Below, one piece after another: positions 36,284 to 45,578 of a stretch of 64,000 nucleotides of DNA (within the stretch, counting starts at the first letter, position 1; every line of letters begins with the position of its first letter). A program made the translations under genes and the position numbers. The notes beneath the pieces are model-generated. The model had not been told where the DNA came from, ran no database searches, and saw only the letters and a list, made by a program, of their open reading frames with translations. The DNA comes from Leptospira bouyouniensis (lineage in GTDB: Bacteria; Spirochaetota; Leptospiria; Leptospirales; Leptospiraceae), in the NCBI RefSeq assembly GCF_004769525.1, contig NZ_RQFT01000017.1, positions 77,491 to 141,490 of the forward strand, written 5' to 3'.

Positions 36284-37261
36284 GATTTACCAACTTTTGT
36301 ACCGTTTCTACAAAGATTCGATATGTTCTTTTTTGAATTTAGATTCATTTTTTGTTTCCTAGTGATTTGTACCATCATACCAACTGTCTTTAATATTTAG
36401 CGACTGGTATTGTGTAGATTCAAAGATAGTGAACTTACTTCTTACAATCGTAAGTCGAAAAATGCAGGGGCTTTTTATCTGGACAGCTTAGCAGTAATAG
36501 GATTGCTAACCTAACAATTAATAATGCAATGGTTCTTTATTAATTGCAAGAGAATTATAATCAATTTTCAATATAATTGATGAATTCTAAGGTATTTCTC
36601 GAAATTGTTTCGATTCTTTTGAATTTGTACAAAATGTACTAGGATTTTTGGGTTTTTGTTTTGTATTTTTGGTTTAAATTTAAGTTTTGAGATCTGTTTT
36701 TTAGGGTTAAATCTTTAAAAAATTTGTTAATTTTAGTTTTAATCATATCAAAATTTTATGCTAGAAGTCTGGCGATTTGATTTAATAGACTTCGAAATGT
36801 ATAGCGAATGTTATCTGGTAAGGTCGATCATGAATTCGCATTAATTTTTGTTTGTTCCAACTTTAGCTAGAAATGGACTTGGAAATGAAAAGAATAGTTT
36901 GAATAAGTTGGACCAATGCATGGAAATTATTTTTACGAAAAAGTTTTGAACATATCAATTTTCAATGAATCGATTTGATTCAGAAGGGAACAATCAAATT
37001 ATAATTGTTCAAGATAAAACTTCATTTAAAGAAGCAGGTTTTGATATTTTTTTCACTTTATTTCCTTGTTTTAAAGTATCTATATCAGTATTCTCATTGC
37101 ATGGCTTCCTGTAATATGAGTTGATCTTGCGAAGCATTCATTCGTGACATTATGTAGAATTATAGGTTATGATTCATAACGGTAATATTTTAATTTATAT
37201 CTAATCCCAAATCTTTGAACAAAATGGAAATCCAAATTTATTCCAATTGGGATTTCACAAG
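36284..37261. other. Gene-free AT-rich region, about 980 bp
   Basis: Upstream of the GT4/GH130 cluster. It is very AT-rich, with many stops in all frames and no tRNA, insertion-sequence ends or copies of the dispersed repeats. The promoter for the glycan cluster should lie at its left end but no clear hexamers stand out. Nothing else could be supported. Confidence 0.5.
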
Positions 37262-37581
37262 TAAATGTTTAGGACTACATGTTCCATACTAGTTTTTCCA
37301 TCCTCAGTATAGTTTTTTGAATTCCTAAAAAAATCAAATAATTGGAAAATCTAATCTATATTTAAACCGCCTTTCGAACATCTTGAAGGTAATTTCCATT
37401 TTACAAATCTCCATTCTAGTTAGGTTGGAGAGAGTGGCTTGTTGGAAACAAACATTCTCCCCTATGATATTTTTTCATGTTTTAAATCTTACTTCCCATT
37501 CTCCAGTTTTAATACTAAAGTTTTGTTCTGTTAGTTGTGTGGCACCACTATCGGCTAATGCAACAGTGGTTAGTATCATGG
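37262..37581 (-). pseudogene. Probable remnant of a DUF3617-type secreted protein gene
   Basis: Starting 30 bp after the ABM gene, the minus strand encodes SIKTGEWEVRFKT, then an in-frame TGA (37475-37477), then in the same frame ENVCFQQATLSNLTR ... ICKMEITFKM. A further stop follows, and YTEDGKTSMEH in another frame. The order G-x-WEV, VC, then CK with a beta strand, then GKT fits DUF3617 (small secreted proteins beginning KPGLWEVT). It is broken by at least one stop and one shift. The family call rests on motif order only. Confidence 0.4.
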
Positions 37582-37610
37582 GAGTTTAAACCAATAACTT
37601 CGGGTTAGTT

Positions 37611-37928
37611 TTATTCAATAGATTCCAGATTTTGGAAAATCTCACGTTCTATTTGGATTGAGTTAAGAGCTAAAAATTGAGGCATATCAAAATTTTGATT
37701 TTGATACTCTGAAATGACGAGTGCCTTGGCATTTTGTAAACTGATTTGATCTTTCCATTTTGCTACTGTAACAAGTAGGATGTTATTATTTTTTTCACAA
37801 AGGTAAATCTCATCACTTAAAAAACCTGGAATTGTTTTTATAAATTCACGGTTGATTTTTACTCGAGTTAAAAAAACTTCTTTTGCTTCTTTTGGTAGTT
37901 GGAATCGATCAATTAGAATTTGGTTCAT
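37611..37928 (-). CDS. Antibiotic biosynthesis monooxygenase (ABM) domain protein
   Basis: 105 residues, one ABM ferredoxin-like domain. IDRFQLPKEAKEVFLTRVKINREFIKTIPGFLSDEIYLCE (about 6-45) is the typical first helix followed by the PGF motif, and ILLVTVAKWKDQISLQNAK (about 50-68) is the next strand with the usual W. Such small dimeric proteins include cofactor-free oxygenases and haem-degrading enzymes; no haem ligand is obvious. It lies about 100 bp downstream of the AraC regulator gene on the same strand and may be under its control. Confidence 0.8.
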   Translation of the reverse strand: MNQILIDRFQLPKEAKEVFLTRVKINREFIKTIPGFLSDEIYLCEKNNNILLVTVAKWKDQISLQNAKALVISEYQNQNFDMPQFLALNSIQIEREIFQNLESIE

Positions 37929-38027
37929 GGTATCCTCTTAGTATTTGCACTTTTAATAGCTTACTTAAAGAATAAGATACTCGTTATCAGATGAGAAAAA
38001 TTGTAAAAAATCAGAAAATAATCATCG

Positions 38028-38801
38028 TTACCAAATTTGTTTTTGTTCAAAAAAAGTTTTGGGTGATTTTCCTGTAAAAAGTTTGAATTCTTTGTTGAAA
38101 TGGGATTGATCAAAAAAACCATTATTATAAGCAATTTCTGTTAGGTTTATTTGGTTCGAATAGGAAGAAATGGCTGAATGAATTCGTAACAGATTTGAAT
38201 AATGTTTCATTGTTGTTCCGATGGAATTTTTGAATTTTTTTTCTAATGAGTCTAAACTACTTGGTAGGCCATGTTTTAAATCTTTTATCTTCAAATTCCC
38301 ATTTGATTTTTTAATCTTTAAAAGAGTTTCGCTAACGATCGGATCAATTTTCTGCTCTCGTTGATTTTGAATTAAAAAATTCTCAATGAGATTAACTCTT
38401 ACTAAGTCAGACGAGGATTCAAAAAGTTTTTCTTCTATCTCTCTCAATGATTGATTAGGAATTAAGAGTTCTAAACTTAAAGTTTTACCATTGAATTCGG
38501 AGATAGGTTCCTGAAAAAAATTGGCAGCCCCAATTTCTGTCAATAGAACAAGTAACGCTGAAGATTTTTTATGATATATAATTGTTCTTGCGGATTTCCT
38601 AAACCCGGCAATGCCCATTCTCGGCAGATCATACGAGTACTCAGACTCAATTGAATGTAAACTTCCTGAAAGTTGGAATGATAATACTAGATGAGGAGAT
38701 GGTAGAATTTGGTTCTCAATACCTTCTTCTGTTTTGATAATTAAGTATTTTTGAACATAAGGGGAGAGTAACTTGGATGGAGAAAAACTCTGGATCTTCA
38801 T
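38028..38801 (-). CDS. AraC family transcriptional regulator
   Basis: 257 residues. The N-terminal half (about 1-140) resembles the DUF6597-type sensor of AraC regulators (PSKLLSPYVQKYLIIKT ... GIAGFRKSARTI). The C-terminal half (about 160-257) carries both helix-turn-helix motifs. The second is best preserved: NLTEIAYNNGFFDQSHFNKEFKLFTGKSPKTFF, the standard AraC signature. The ABM monooxygenase gene lies just downstream. The effector is unknown. Confidence 0.88.
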   Translation of the reverse strand: MKIQSFSPSKLLSPYVQKYLIIKTEEGIENQILPSPHLVLSFQLSGSLHSIESEYSYDLPRMGIAGFRKSARTIIYHKKSSALLVLLTEIGAANFFQEPISEFNGKTLSLELLIPNQSLREIEEKLFESSSDLVRVNLIENFLIQNQREQKIDPIVSETLLKIKKSNGNLKIKDLKHGLPSSLDSLEKKFKNSIGTTMKHYSNLLRIHSAISSYSNQINLTEIAYNNGFFDQSHFNKEFKLFTGKSPKTFFEQKQIW

Positions 38802-38944
38802 TGTAATTTCAATCTTTCCAATGTATGATTAAGAATCTGAATCTTTTTTACCAAAATCAATTCCTAATTGCAGATATGATCCTAAAAACTTAAAACAGAT
38901 TGTCTAAGATTGGAGACCAGTCTTTGCTGATCTATGACTCCATT

Positions 38945-39283
38945 TTATTCCCATTTAACTATGTTTCCATTTTCTGTTACATTTCCAGATTGAACGATAT
39001 TTGTAATAATGAAAACGTCTGATACTCCTAATTTCAAATGTTTCTTCAATAACTTATCTAAGCTAAGTTGAATTCTTTCAATATTTGTTTTATCCCAAAT
39101 AGAGGGTAGAAATAGGATAACCATTACTTTATAGTTTTGTCCTGCCTGTTGCGAAACATCTATGATTGAAAGGCAAATGTCTTTCAAATCAACTTCAATA
39201 GTTTCAGCCCACTCTTTTGCAAGCGTCTCGAGTTGTTTGTTTGTTATTGTTATATCATTAATGTAACAGTTAGCTATCGGCAT
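38945..39283 (-). CDS. Tautomerase-superfamily-like protein
   Basis: 112 residues starting MPIANCYI. The Pro directly after the start Met, a beta strand, then ITITNKQLETLAKEWAETIEVDLKDICLSIIDV, is the layout of 4-oxalocrotonate tautomerase/MIF folds, where Pro-1 is the catalytic base. The second half (YKVMVILFLPSIWDKTNIERIQLSLDKLLKKHL) repeats the beta-alpha-beta pattern, as in the fused or long tautomerases. Catalysis is inferred from the fold only. It is a single gene with no operon partner. Confidence 0.6.
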   Translation of the reverse strand: MPIANCYINDITITNKQLETLAKEWAETIEVDLKDICLSIIDVSQQAGQNYKVMVILFLPSIWDKTNIERIQLSLDKLLKKHLKLGVSDVFIITNIVQSGNVTENGNIVKWE

Positions 39284-39781
39284 AAGATTCTAATTGATCA
39301 TAAAAATGATTCACTCTTTTGTTTCAATGTCAACTCATGTTCTTCAAGTGATTTACTAAAAGTGGGTTGAGTAGAATTCATTATGCCAAAACCTTAGATG
39401 ATATTGGTTAACCATCTTACAGTATGACAGAAAAAATTAAATGAGTTTGGTAAATCGATACATCGCAAACCATTTATGTAAGTGGAGATACGTTAAGGGA
39501 TTACTCAATGTAAAACTGCGTCATGATTAGAAGTAATTGATACGGAACATAATCAGTGAGATGTAAGCCACGAGCCGAATTTTGGAGGTAAAAAACAAAA
39601 AAAGAACGATGTGATTCTTTCCTCGTAATTAACTCTGTTTATTTTATTTTCTCTCTTCACTGATTTCTATCAAAAGAAAGGAATTCGTTTTGACGATTCA
39701 TTGCTGATTTGCAGGATAAATAATAACCTATGGCGGTATTTTTTAAAAAAAATCGTCTGTCAATATGGGGATTTTAGCCTT
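39284..39781. other. Intergenic region, 498 bp, upstream of a chemoreceptor gene
   Basis: TTGACG at 39690-39695 with AGGATA or GATAAA 17-19 bp further on is a possible promoter for the chemoreceptor. An AAAGAA/TTCTTT inverted repeat lies near 39600-39620. No gene or RNA is seen. Confidence 0.4.
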
Positions 39782-41347
39782 ATGTCATCAGTTTCTGGAA
39801 ACTACTTAGAAAAAGGAAGTATGATCGCGAACACGATTCGCATTTCCTTTGCAATTGTGATGTTATCTATCAATATTTTTTTTATGGTGGCGATTCCAAC
39901 GACCGAAAGAACGATGAGCCTTATTTTATCATTTCTAGAATTTATCGTTTTGTCATATGGTGTTTATACCTTTTGGCTTTATAAAAAACAAAAATTCTTT
40001 TTAAAATTTGCTTACATCTCCATTTTACTCGATATCATCATTTATTCCAGTGTTTTCGCCATTGTTGTCATTATGTCCAAAACACCTGCAGAAAAAGTTT
40101 CGATAGCGACATTACCTTTTGTAATGTTAGTTCTCCTATTTGTTGTTATTTACTCTGGTTTTCTTTTGTCATATCGTTTAACTATGACAGTTGGATACAT
40201 TGCAATTTCAAGTTTACTACTTTATGTATTTTTAGCCGTAATGGGTGGTGCTGAAATTAAATTTATTGCGACTGCTGCAAATCAATTTGGGATTCCATTC
40301 ATCGGGATTAATACAATCGCTTTGATTTGTGGTGTACATATGATGAGTGCCGTCGTAAAATTTATGTCGAATTCTAGTAATGAAGCAACAAAATCCGCCG
40401 AAGAAGCAAGATTAAAATCTGAATCCGCAAATCAAACAAAGCAAAACATCCAACAAGAAGCGGAAACGTTGAATAAAAGTGTCCAAGAAATGTTAAAATT
40501 TATGGATTCATTGAATACGGAAATCCAAACACAAGTTTCTAGCGTCGAAGAGATCAGTGCGTCAATGGAAGAACTTGCAGCTTCAATGGACAGTGCTAGC
40601 GATTTTGTGAAATCACAGTTTACAAGGATCGATGATTTAAACCAAGAAAGTTCAGTGATGGATAAAATTTTATCTGAAGTATACACTTCAACAATCAATT
40701 TAGCACAAACCACTGATGAATCAAAACAATATAGTCTTCAAGTAACGACAGCTATGGATTCAGTTAGCTCCAATTTTGAAGAAATTAAAGAAAGCTTTCA
40801 AAAAGTGGAAGAAGTAAACCAAATTTTACGAGACATAGCTGATCGAACCAACTTACTTGCATTAAATGCTTCGATTGAAGCAGCTCGTGCTGGTGAACAT
40901 GGAAGGGGTTTTGCTGTAGTAGCTCAAGAAGTTGCAAAACTTGCTGACAGTGCACAGGAAAATGCATCACTAATTTCAAAAATCATTACACAAGCGGCTA
41001 AACAAATTGTGAGCGGAAATACGGCAGCTTCCGAAACGAAAGAAAAAATGGGAATCCAGGATAAAAGTTTTGGTATCCTCGTTTCTAACCTTTCTGATTT
41101 AAAAATTAAAGTAGAAAAACAAACATCCATTCATAAATCTTTTTTAAATTCATTCCAAGAATTGTTTTCACTTTCCAAACAATTGGAAGTTTTGGCATCC
41201 GAACAAAAAACAGGAACACAAGAAATGTCAAGAGCGCTTGTATCGATTGAACAATCTGCTTCGTCTCTTGCATCCAATACTTCCCACTTGCGTGAAAATG
41301 TGGATGGACTCTCAAAGCAATCACAGCGATTGGCAAATCACATTTAA
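39782..41347 (+). CDS. Methyl-accepting chemotaxis protein with N-terminal membrane domain
   Basis: 521 residues from the ATG at 39782; an upstream TTG at 39701 gives an N-terminus of no clear character. About six membrane helices occupy residues 15-195, with only short external loops. The input is therefore a membrane-embedded sensor, not a periplasmic ligand domain, and no HAMP is obvious. The cytoplasmic coiled-coil signalling domain has the universal hairpin tip [38 protein letters not shown]. It should couple to CheA/CheW. Half of a dispersed repeat begins right at the stop codon. Confidence 0.92.
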   Translation: MSSVSGNYLEKGSMIANTIRISFAIVMLSINIFFMVAIPTTERTMSLILSFLEFIVLSYGVYTFWLYKKQKFFLKFAYISILLDIIIYSSVFAIVVIMSKTPAEKVSIATLPFVMLVLLFVVIYSGFLLSYRLTMTVGYIAISSLLLYVFLAVMGGAEIKFIATAANQFGIPFIGINTIALICGVHMMSAVVKFMSNSSNEATKSAEEARLKSESANQTKQNIQQEAETLNKSVQEMLKFMDSLNTEIQTQVSSVEEISASMEELAASMDSASDFVKSQFTRIDDLNQESSVMDKILSEVYTSTINLAQTTDESKQYSLQVTTAMDSVSSNFEEIKESFQKVEEVNQILRDIADRTNLLALNASIEAARAGEHGRGFAVVAQEVAKLADSAQENASLISKIITQAAKQIVSGNTAASETKEKMGIQDKSFGILVSNLSDLKIKVEKQTSIHKSFLNSFQELFSLSKQLEVLASEQKTGTQEMSRALVSIEQSASSLASNTSHLRENVDGLSKQSQRLANHI

Positions 41348-41379
41348 GATTGGAGCGAATAACCGGAAAGGTTCAGGCA
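41347..41379 (+). repeat. Right-half fragment of the GCGCC structured repeat
   Basis: AGATTGGAGCGAATAACCGG, beginning at the last base of the chemoreceptor stop codon, matches the right half of the copies at 26640 and 46683 (AAAGATTGGAGCGAATAGCCGG in the latter). The left half and the GCGCC termini are missing, and it then runs into unrelated sequence. Confidence 0.6.
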
Positions 41380-41388
41380 AAAAAAAAG

Positions 41389-42147
41389 TTATGGCTCCGA
41401 TACACACCTAACTGACCTAGCAAATGCTTTCCCTGAGCCGGTAGTGTAACCCCTCATATAATCTATATACCATGCTACACCGGAGGTTTGTGCATTGGCA
41501 GTCCAATATGGACCGATCGCACCAGCCCCTGCCAAAGGGAAGATCGTTGTATTAAGGAAGTAACGTTTGACACTTCCGCAACCTGCCAAATCATCGTCTA
41601 CTGGTATATCCGTAGGATTTTCAGAACAAGCAACCGTCAGTTTTAACTCATTTTTCGTTGCGACACGCCAATTGGATCGTCCACCTAACTCCAATGTATC
41701 GCAATACGTGTAGGCAGCACTTGTCGAATTATTTAATAAAAAAGTACCTATATCATTACAAGAATTGTCATTGGTGGGGCAGTAAAATACTTGATTTGGA
41801 ACCTCTGGCGAACAGGAATTGCTTTCTTGGAGCCATGTCTGACCACTTGAACATTTTGCATACGTTAGAGTTGTTTCTGTGTATACTTGCCCACCAAATG
41901 TGCCAGCATTCCCTATGAATAGTACGGTTCCATCTCTGTTGTCTGTAAAAGTTCCCCATGGGTATCTGACAGACTGATTTAATTGTACTAAAGCAAGAAG
42001 GGTTAGTGTTGATTGTATTGATCCGCCCGAATCTTTTTTGGAAGTTGTAGTTTGGAATAACAAATAGTATAGAGGTGAACAATTACCGGAGACAAATAAG
42101 GATATCAATAAAATGAATAGTGAAAAACGAACTAAAATTCGTTTCAT
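41389..42147 (-). CDS. DUF1566 lipoprotein
   Basis: 252 residues from the ATG at 42147, where the lipoprotein signal begins; the Cys of VSGNC is residue 23. A longer frame from 42174 has no signal reason. The DUF1566 (Lcl C-terminal) region covers the second half: RYPWGTFTDNRDGTVLF, YCDTLELGGRSNWRVATKNELK (about 155-176), and the closing YWTANAQTSGVAWYIDYMRGYTTGSGKAFARSVRCV. Many Cys suggest disulfides. Such proteins are common as surface lipoproteins in Leptospira; no ligand is known. Confidence 0.87.
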   Translation of the reverse strand: MKRILVRFSLFILLISLFVSGNCSPLYYLLFQTTTSKKDSGGSIQSTLTLLALVQLNQSVRYPWGTFTDNRDGTVLFIGNAGTFGGQVYTETTLTYAKCSSGQTWLQESNSCSPEVPNQVFYCPTNDNSCNDIGTFLLNNSTSAAYTYCDTLELGGRSNWRVATKNELKLTVACSENPTDIPVDDDLAGCGSVKRYFLNTTIFPLAGAGAIGPYWTANAQTSGVAWYIDYMRGYTTGSGKAFARSVRCVSEP

Positions 42148-42547
42148 AAGTATTTGCAGTTTTGTTTCACCCATAGAATATTTCTCTAATCATGAACAAT
42201 TGTTAGTAACTGGCAAGATTTATTTTAAGTCTACAGGTAGATTATCGAAAGTCGCAAAGACAGAGTTAAATGGCATTAAGAGGAAACTTCAGTAACCACT
42301 TAGAGAAGTCCCTATTGATTATTAGAATTTCCTTTTAGTGAAATCAATGTTGAATAACAGATTTTCATTTAGATGACTGATTCATTGTCCTTCCGTGTAT
42401 CGAACGAAAGGAATCCAATCTGCATGAATTTTGATAGAATTTAATTTCAAAGAAAATAATTCCTTTGTAAAATAATTTAAATTTTGAAATTTCAGATAGG
42501 CTTATTCTCGATACTGTCAACAAAAATGTTCGTCTAAGAATGATACA
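42148..42547. other. Intergenic region, 400 bp
   Basis: Divergent spacer between the DUF1566 lipoprotein and DUF3592 genes. AT-rich; no gene, RNA or repeat is recognisable. Confidence 0.5.
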
Positions 42548-42958
42548 ATGGAAGAACCAAAATATTGGATTGCTCGCCTCTTTGTTACACTAGCCATTCT
42601 ATTGTTATTCTTGGCAATGAGCACAGTCCGAAAATGGATCGGCTTCCGAATTTTTGGCAATCCACTTACAGGAAGAGTTGTATCGTTTGTTTCTAGGGGA
42701 CGGGATCGTTACCAAGTGCCTTTGTTCTCTTTAGAAATTTTGGTAGAGTTTGAAGGCATAGAACATCGATTTCCCACCATTTTACATTGGAATAGTCCTC
42801 CTTATCAGTTAGGAGACTTTGTTCCCGTACGAATGGTTCGCAACTCACAAAAAGAACCAAAGTTTATGTGGGATAACCTAGAAGAATATGTTACCGATGG
42901 GTTTTTTGCACTGGTGATTGGTCTTGTGCTTTTAGTGATGGGAATTGGGTTTTGGTAG
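42548..42958 (+). CDS. DUF3592-like membrane protein
   Basis: 136 residues: an N-terminal helix (about 8-26), a beta-rich extracytoplasmic middle (GRVVSFVSRGRDRYQVPLFSLEILVEFEGIEHRFPTI ... YQLGDFVPVRMVRNSQKEP) and a C-terminal helix (about 116-135). This two-helix layout with a central barrel-like segment is that of DUF3592. Its function is unknown. It is a single gene. Confidence 0.75.
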   Translation: MEEPKYWIARLFVTLAILLLFLAMSTVRKWIGFRIFGNPLTGRVVSFVSRGRDRYQVPLFSLEILVEFEGIEHRFPTILHWNSPPYQLGDFVPVRMVRNSQKEPKFMWDNLEEYVTDGFFALVIGLVLLVMGIGFW

Positions 42959-43299
42959 TCTGATGGTTTTGGAATTTGATGGTAACAATAAGAGGTAACT
43001 TCCTTTTTGCCACTGAGGAAAGTCCTTTACATTTAACTAAGACAAAGCCCCCCTAAATCAAGAGGGAAAGCCCAATCTTCGAGATACATTCCTCATCACT
43101 TGTGGTGAGTTTATCGAACCATGAGAGTCTAGTCAGCTTTATGGCTAAAATATTTAAAAGTCTCTTGGAATGAAAAGTTCAGCTAGACTCATCAAAGGAA
43201 TGCATTTCTGAATCCAGAATTCATGTCATTGGATGGGATCCCTATCATTGAACCAGAGTTGAATGGGTGTAATCATCAATATATGAATCTTATAATATT
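42959..43299. other. Intergenic region, 341 bp
   Basis: A convergent spacer between the DUF3592 gene and the small membrane protein gene. No clear terminator hairpin, gene or RNA is seen. Confidence 0.45.
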
Positions 43300-43722
43300 T
43301 TATTTTTCAGGCAAAAACGCAGATACAAACCCAAATATAGCGGCAAGTCCTGTGCAAATAGCAGGCAATGGAAAGAAATACAAAATGCTGATCACAGAAA
43401 GCATTGCCATTCCAAAACTATTAATCATTAACAATTTTTTTACAATCGGATCAAATTGTTTTGCACCAGATATAACCAGAAAAATGATTCCAGTAATCAA
43501 CAAATACACACTAACACTGATATTATTTCCTAAAAATATATCAGCAAAGGATTTTTGAAATCCCATTGGTAGCGGAACCATCGTACTTTCCAAAACCATT
43601 TGTGCATTTGCCACTGCAACTTGCTCAGGTGGAATTTCCATAAAAGTTCCCATCGTATGTCCGAAACAAGTAAACAAAACCAATCCAAATGCAATTTTTA
43701 AAAATAATGATTTTTGATTCAT
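43300..43722 (-). CDS. Small conserved membrane protein (LIC_13387-like)
   Basis: 140 residues with four helices (about 6-24, 65-85, 92-112 and 117-136). The stretch HTMGTFMEIPPEQVAVANAQMV (about 22-43) between the first two helices looks conserved, with H and G positions as in the LIC_13387 group of Leptospira proteins. The family name is from memory and should be treated as tentative. No catalytic or binding site can be named. Confidence 0.6.
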   Translation of the reverse strand: MNQKSLFLKIAFGLVLFTCFGHTMGTFMEIPPEQVAVANAQMVLESTMVPLPMGFQKSFADIFLGNNISVSVYLLITGIIFLVISGAKQFDPIVKKLLMINSFGMAMLSVISILYFFPLPAICTGLAAIFGFVSAFLPEK

Positions 43723-43959
43723 TCCCGCAAATTATCCTTCTCACCTTCACAGTCAAATCATTTCGAAATCCTATCAAATTCTCCTGCGCCCCTTTCCCAC
43801 GTCACAGTCTGGTTTCTCCACAAACTACCCACCTAGTCCCAATTAAAAGTAGTCAGTCGGCTTCAATGCGACTCTATTGATAACTAAGAATTCTTTTTTG
43901 CATCAAGTTTCCTTTCTCAGAAGTTTCTAAAAAAATCTTTACATAATTTTAAGGTATTC

Positions 43960-43985
43960 AATACTTAGGTAAGTGACTAAGTATT
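43960..43985 (+). promoter_or_regulatory. Palindromic operator over the ArsR-family gene start
   Basis: AATACTTAG (43960-43968) and CTAAGTATT (43977-43985) form a perfect 9-bp inverted repeat with an 8-bp spacer. The GTG start codon (43973) lies inside the spacer. The size fits an ArsR/SmtB dimer site, so autorepression by the encoded protein is likely. This is inference. Confidence 0.6.
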
Positions 43986-44314
43986 CAGAATCATTAAACC
44001 TCGTGTTTCAAAATCTAGCGGACCCAACTAGACGGGCGGTTTTGGAAAAACTGAGTTCGGGACCAGCAACTGTAAGCGAAATGTACGCATCTTTTGAGAT
44101 GGCACTTCCTTCTTTTATGCAACATCTCTCGTTACTTGAAAAAGCAAGGCTTGTAAAATCTTATAAGTTCGGTCGAGTTCGAACTTTCGAATTAGAACCA
44201 AATACTTTGAAAATTGCAGAGACCTGGCTAGATAAACAAAGATCGATGTGGGAAAAACGATTAGATCAATTGGATAGTTTTTTATATAAAATGAAGGATA
44301 AAAAAAATGAATGA
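43973..44314 (+). CDS. ArsR/SmtB family winged-helix regulator
   Basis: 113 residues from a [70 protein letters not shown] is a complete ArsR domain, with the recognition helix [16 protein letters not shown] (about 44-59). It has no Cys metal site, so it is not a classical arsenic or metal sensor. It belongs to the group paired with SRPBCC/AHSA1 proteins (SdpR-like). The SRPBCC gene overlaps its 3' end by 8 bp, which supports this. A palindrome covers its start codon. Confidence 0.9.
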   Translation: MTKYSESLNLVFQNLADPTRRAVLEKLSSGPATVSEMYASFEMALPSFMQHLSLLEKARLVKSYKFGRVRTFELEPNTLKIAETWLDKQRSMWEKRLDQLDSFLYKMKDKKNE

Positions 44315-44810
44315 TTCGCTTTTGAAAATAAATCCTAATATCGATTTGGTATTAGAAAGAACCGTAGATGTTCCTGTGGAACTAGTTTGGGATGCATGGA
44401 CAATACCAGAACAGTTGAAGCAGTGGTTTTGTCCTCTACCTTGGAAAACAATTGATTGCGAAATTGATTTAAGGCCTGGAGGAATATTTAGAACCGTTAT
44501 GGAGTCACCAGAAGGAATGAAAGTTCCAGGTATTGGCTGTTATTTGGAAGTCATTCCCAACAAAAGACTAACATGGACAAGCGCACTACAACCAGGTTAT
44601 CGTCCTTCCCTCGCTGATCCCAATGATCCTTTTGGATTTTTTACTGGGGTCGTAAACTTAGAAAAAACGGAAAAAGGTACGAAGTATACGGCGATCGCAA
44701 TCCATACGGATGAAAATCAGAAAAAGAAACATGAAGAAATGGGATTTCATGAAGGTTGGGGAGCCGCATTCGATCAACTTGTTGCCATGATAAAAAAAGG
44801 AAAAACCTAA
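44307..44810 (+). CDS. SRPBCC (AHSA1-like) domain protein
   Basis: 167 residues. [31 protein letters not shown] (about 10-40) is the standard AHSA1/START-like opening. [41 protein letters not shown] and the closing [20 protein letters not shown] complete the helix-grip fold, which binds hydrophobic ligands. Cytoplasmic. It is translated from the same mRNA as the ArsR-type regulator, with an 8-bp overlap. The ligand is unknown. Confidence 0.9.
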   Translation: MNDSLLKINPNIDLVLERTVDVPVELVWDAWTIPEQLKQWFCPLPWKTIDCEIDLRPGGIFRTVMESPEGMKVPGIGCYLEVIPNKRLTWTSALQPGYRPSLADPNDPFGFFTGVVNLEKTEKGTKYTAIAIHTDENQKKKHEEMGFHEGWGAAFDQLVAMIKKGKT

Positions 44811-44833
44811 ACTAAAAATCATGTGGCTGCTGT

Positions 44834-44977
44834 TTATCTGATCCCTGGTTTGATGTATTTCAACTCATCGAAGTAACGTCCTGTTCCGAGGACCACGCAA
44901 GTGAGTGGGTTTTCCGCAAGGTAGACCGGAACTCCTGTTACTTTGATGAGGTAGTGTTCTAGGCTGCGAAGGAGGTA
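44834..44977 (-). pseudogene. Remnant of a second mreB gene (C-terminal 47 codons)
   Basis: The minus strand encodes 47 residues and a stop that align without gaps to the last 47 residues of the intact MreB at 47569-48591. I count 40 identical positions, including [14 protein letters not shown] and [10 protein letters not shown]. Upstream of 44977 the similarity stops abruptly where the LTGGG motif of MreB should be, and there is no start codon in the matching part. It is a truncated duplicate or a deletion remnant of a paralogue. Confidence 0.85.
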
Positions 44978-45100
44978 CGAATCTTGGCACCTCGCAATCG
45001 TTAGTCTAATTTCGATTTTGTTTTGTAAGCGAAGGGACTTTTCGTTTCAATCTTATCCTTGATTCAAAACGAAATCGATCAAAGGATTATCATAAGATAC

Positions 45101-45223
45101 TTACTTCTTCGAAGGAACTTGTTTTGCGGCAGTGGCCGCATCTTTTTTCCCTTTGGCAATTGCATTCTTTGCATTTTTCTGAGAGTTTTGTTTGGTTTTC
45201 GTTTTCGGATTTTTGTCGCCCAT
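45101..45223 (-). CDS. Small Lys-rich protein (40 aa)
   Basis: 40 residues from the ATG at 45223, fixed by a strong AGGAGA ribosome-binding site five bases upstream. The longer frame to 45313 has none. The sequence opens MGDKNPKTKTKQNSQKNAKN and is almost wholly Lys, Ala, Gln and Asn. It matches a widespread set of tiny basic bacterial proteins that begin MGDKSPK. It should be disordered; nucleic-acid or ribosome association is possible, but no function is known. Confidence 0.75.
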   Translation of the reverse strand: MGDKNPKTKTKQNSQKNAKNAIAKGKKDAATAAKQVPSKK

Positions 45224-45578
45224 TTGGTCTCCTGACTCATCGGTCCGGGGCTTGCTGAGCCACGTTGTAGTTACTATAGAAAGGAGATCATTGATTCTTT
45301 CGGTTGTAAACAAGAAAACGAAATTGTGACACCAGTTGCTATTAGTGTGGGTATAATTAGCCTTGTGCAGTCAGTGAGGATTTCGGAAATGATGAGCTCC
45401 CGATTCCCAGTTTATAATCTTAGCTTCCATTTTCATACAGCTGTTACCTTGGGGAAACAGTTACTATTAATGGAATAGATGATTGAAGGAGTTTTTCGAA
45501 AGTTTTTGTCATCATTTTTTTAAGTTTACATTACAGCCAATCCGCTTAACTTTATTTTGTTCGAAAATAATTGGTGAT
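45224..45578. other. Intergenic region, 355 bp
   Basis: This lies between the divergent Lys-rich gene and the WG-repeat lipoprotein gene. I see no structured element, RNA or convincing frame. Confidence 0.45.

Noticed and set aside
43223..43558. 111-codon plus-strand frame opposite the four-helix membrane protein
   Set aside because: It is the antisense shadow of a minus-strand gene with clear membrane helices and has no family features of its own.
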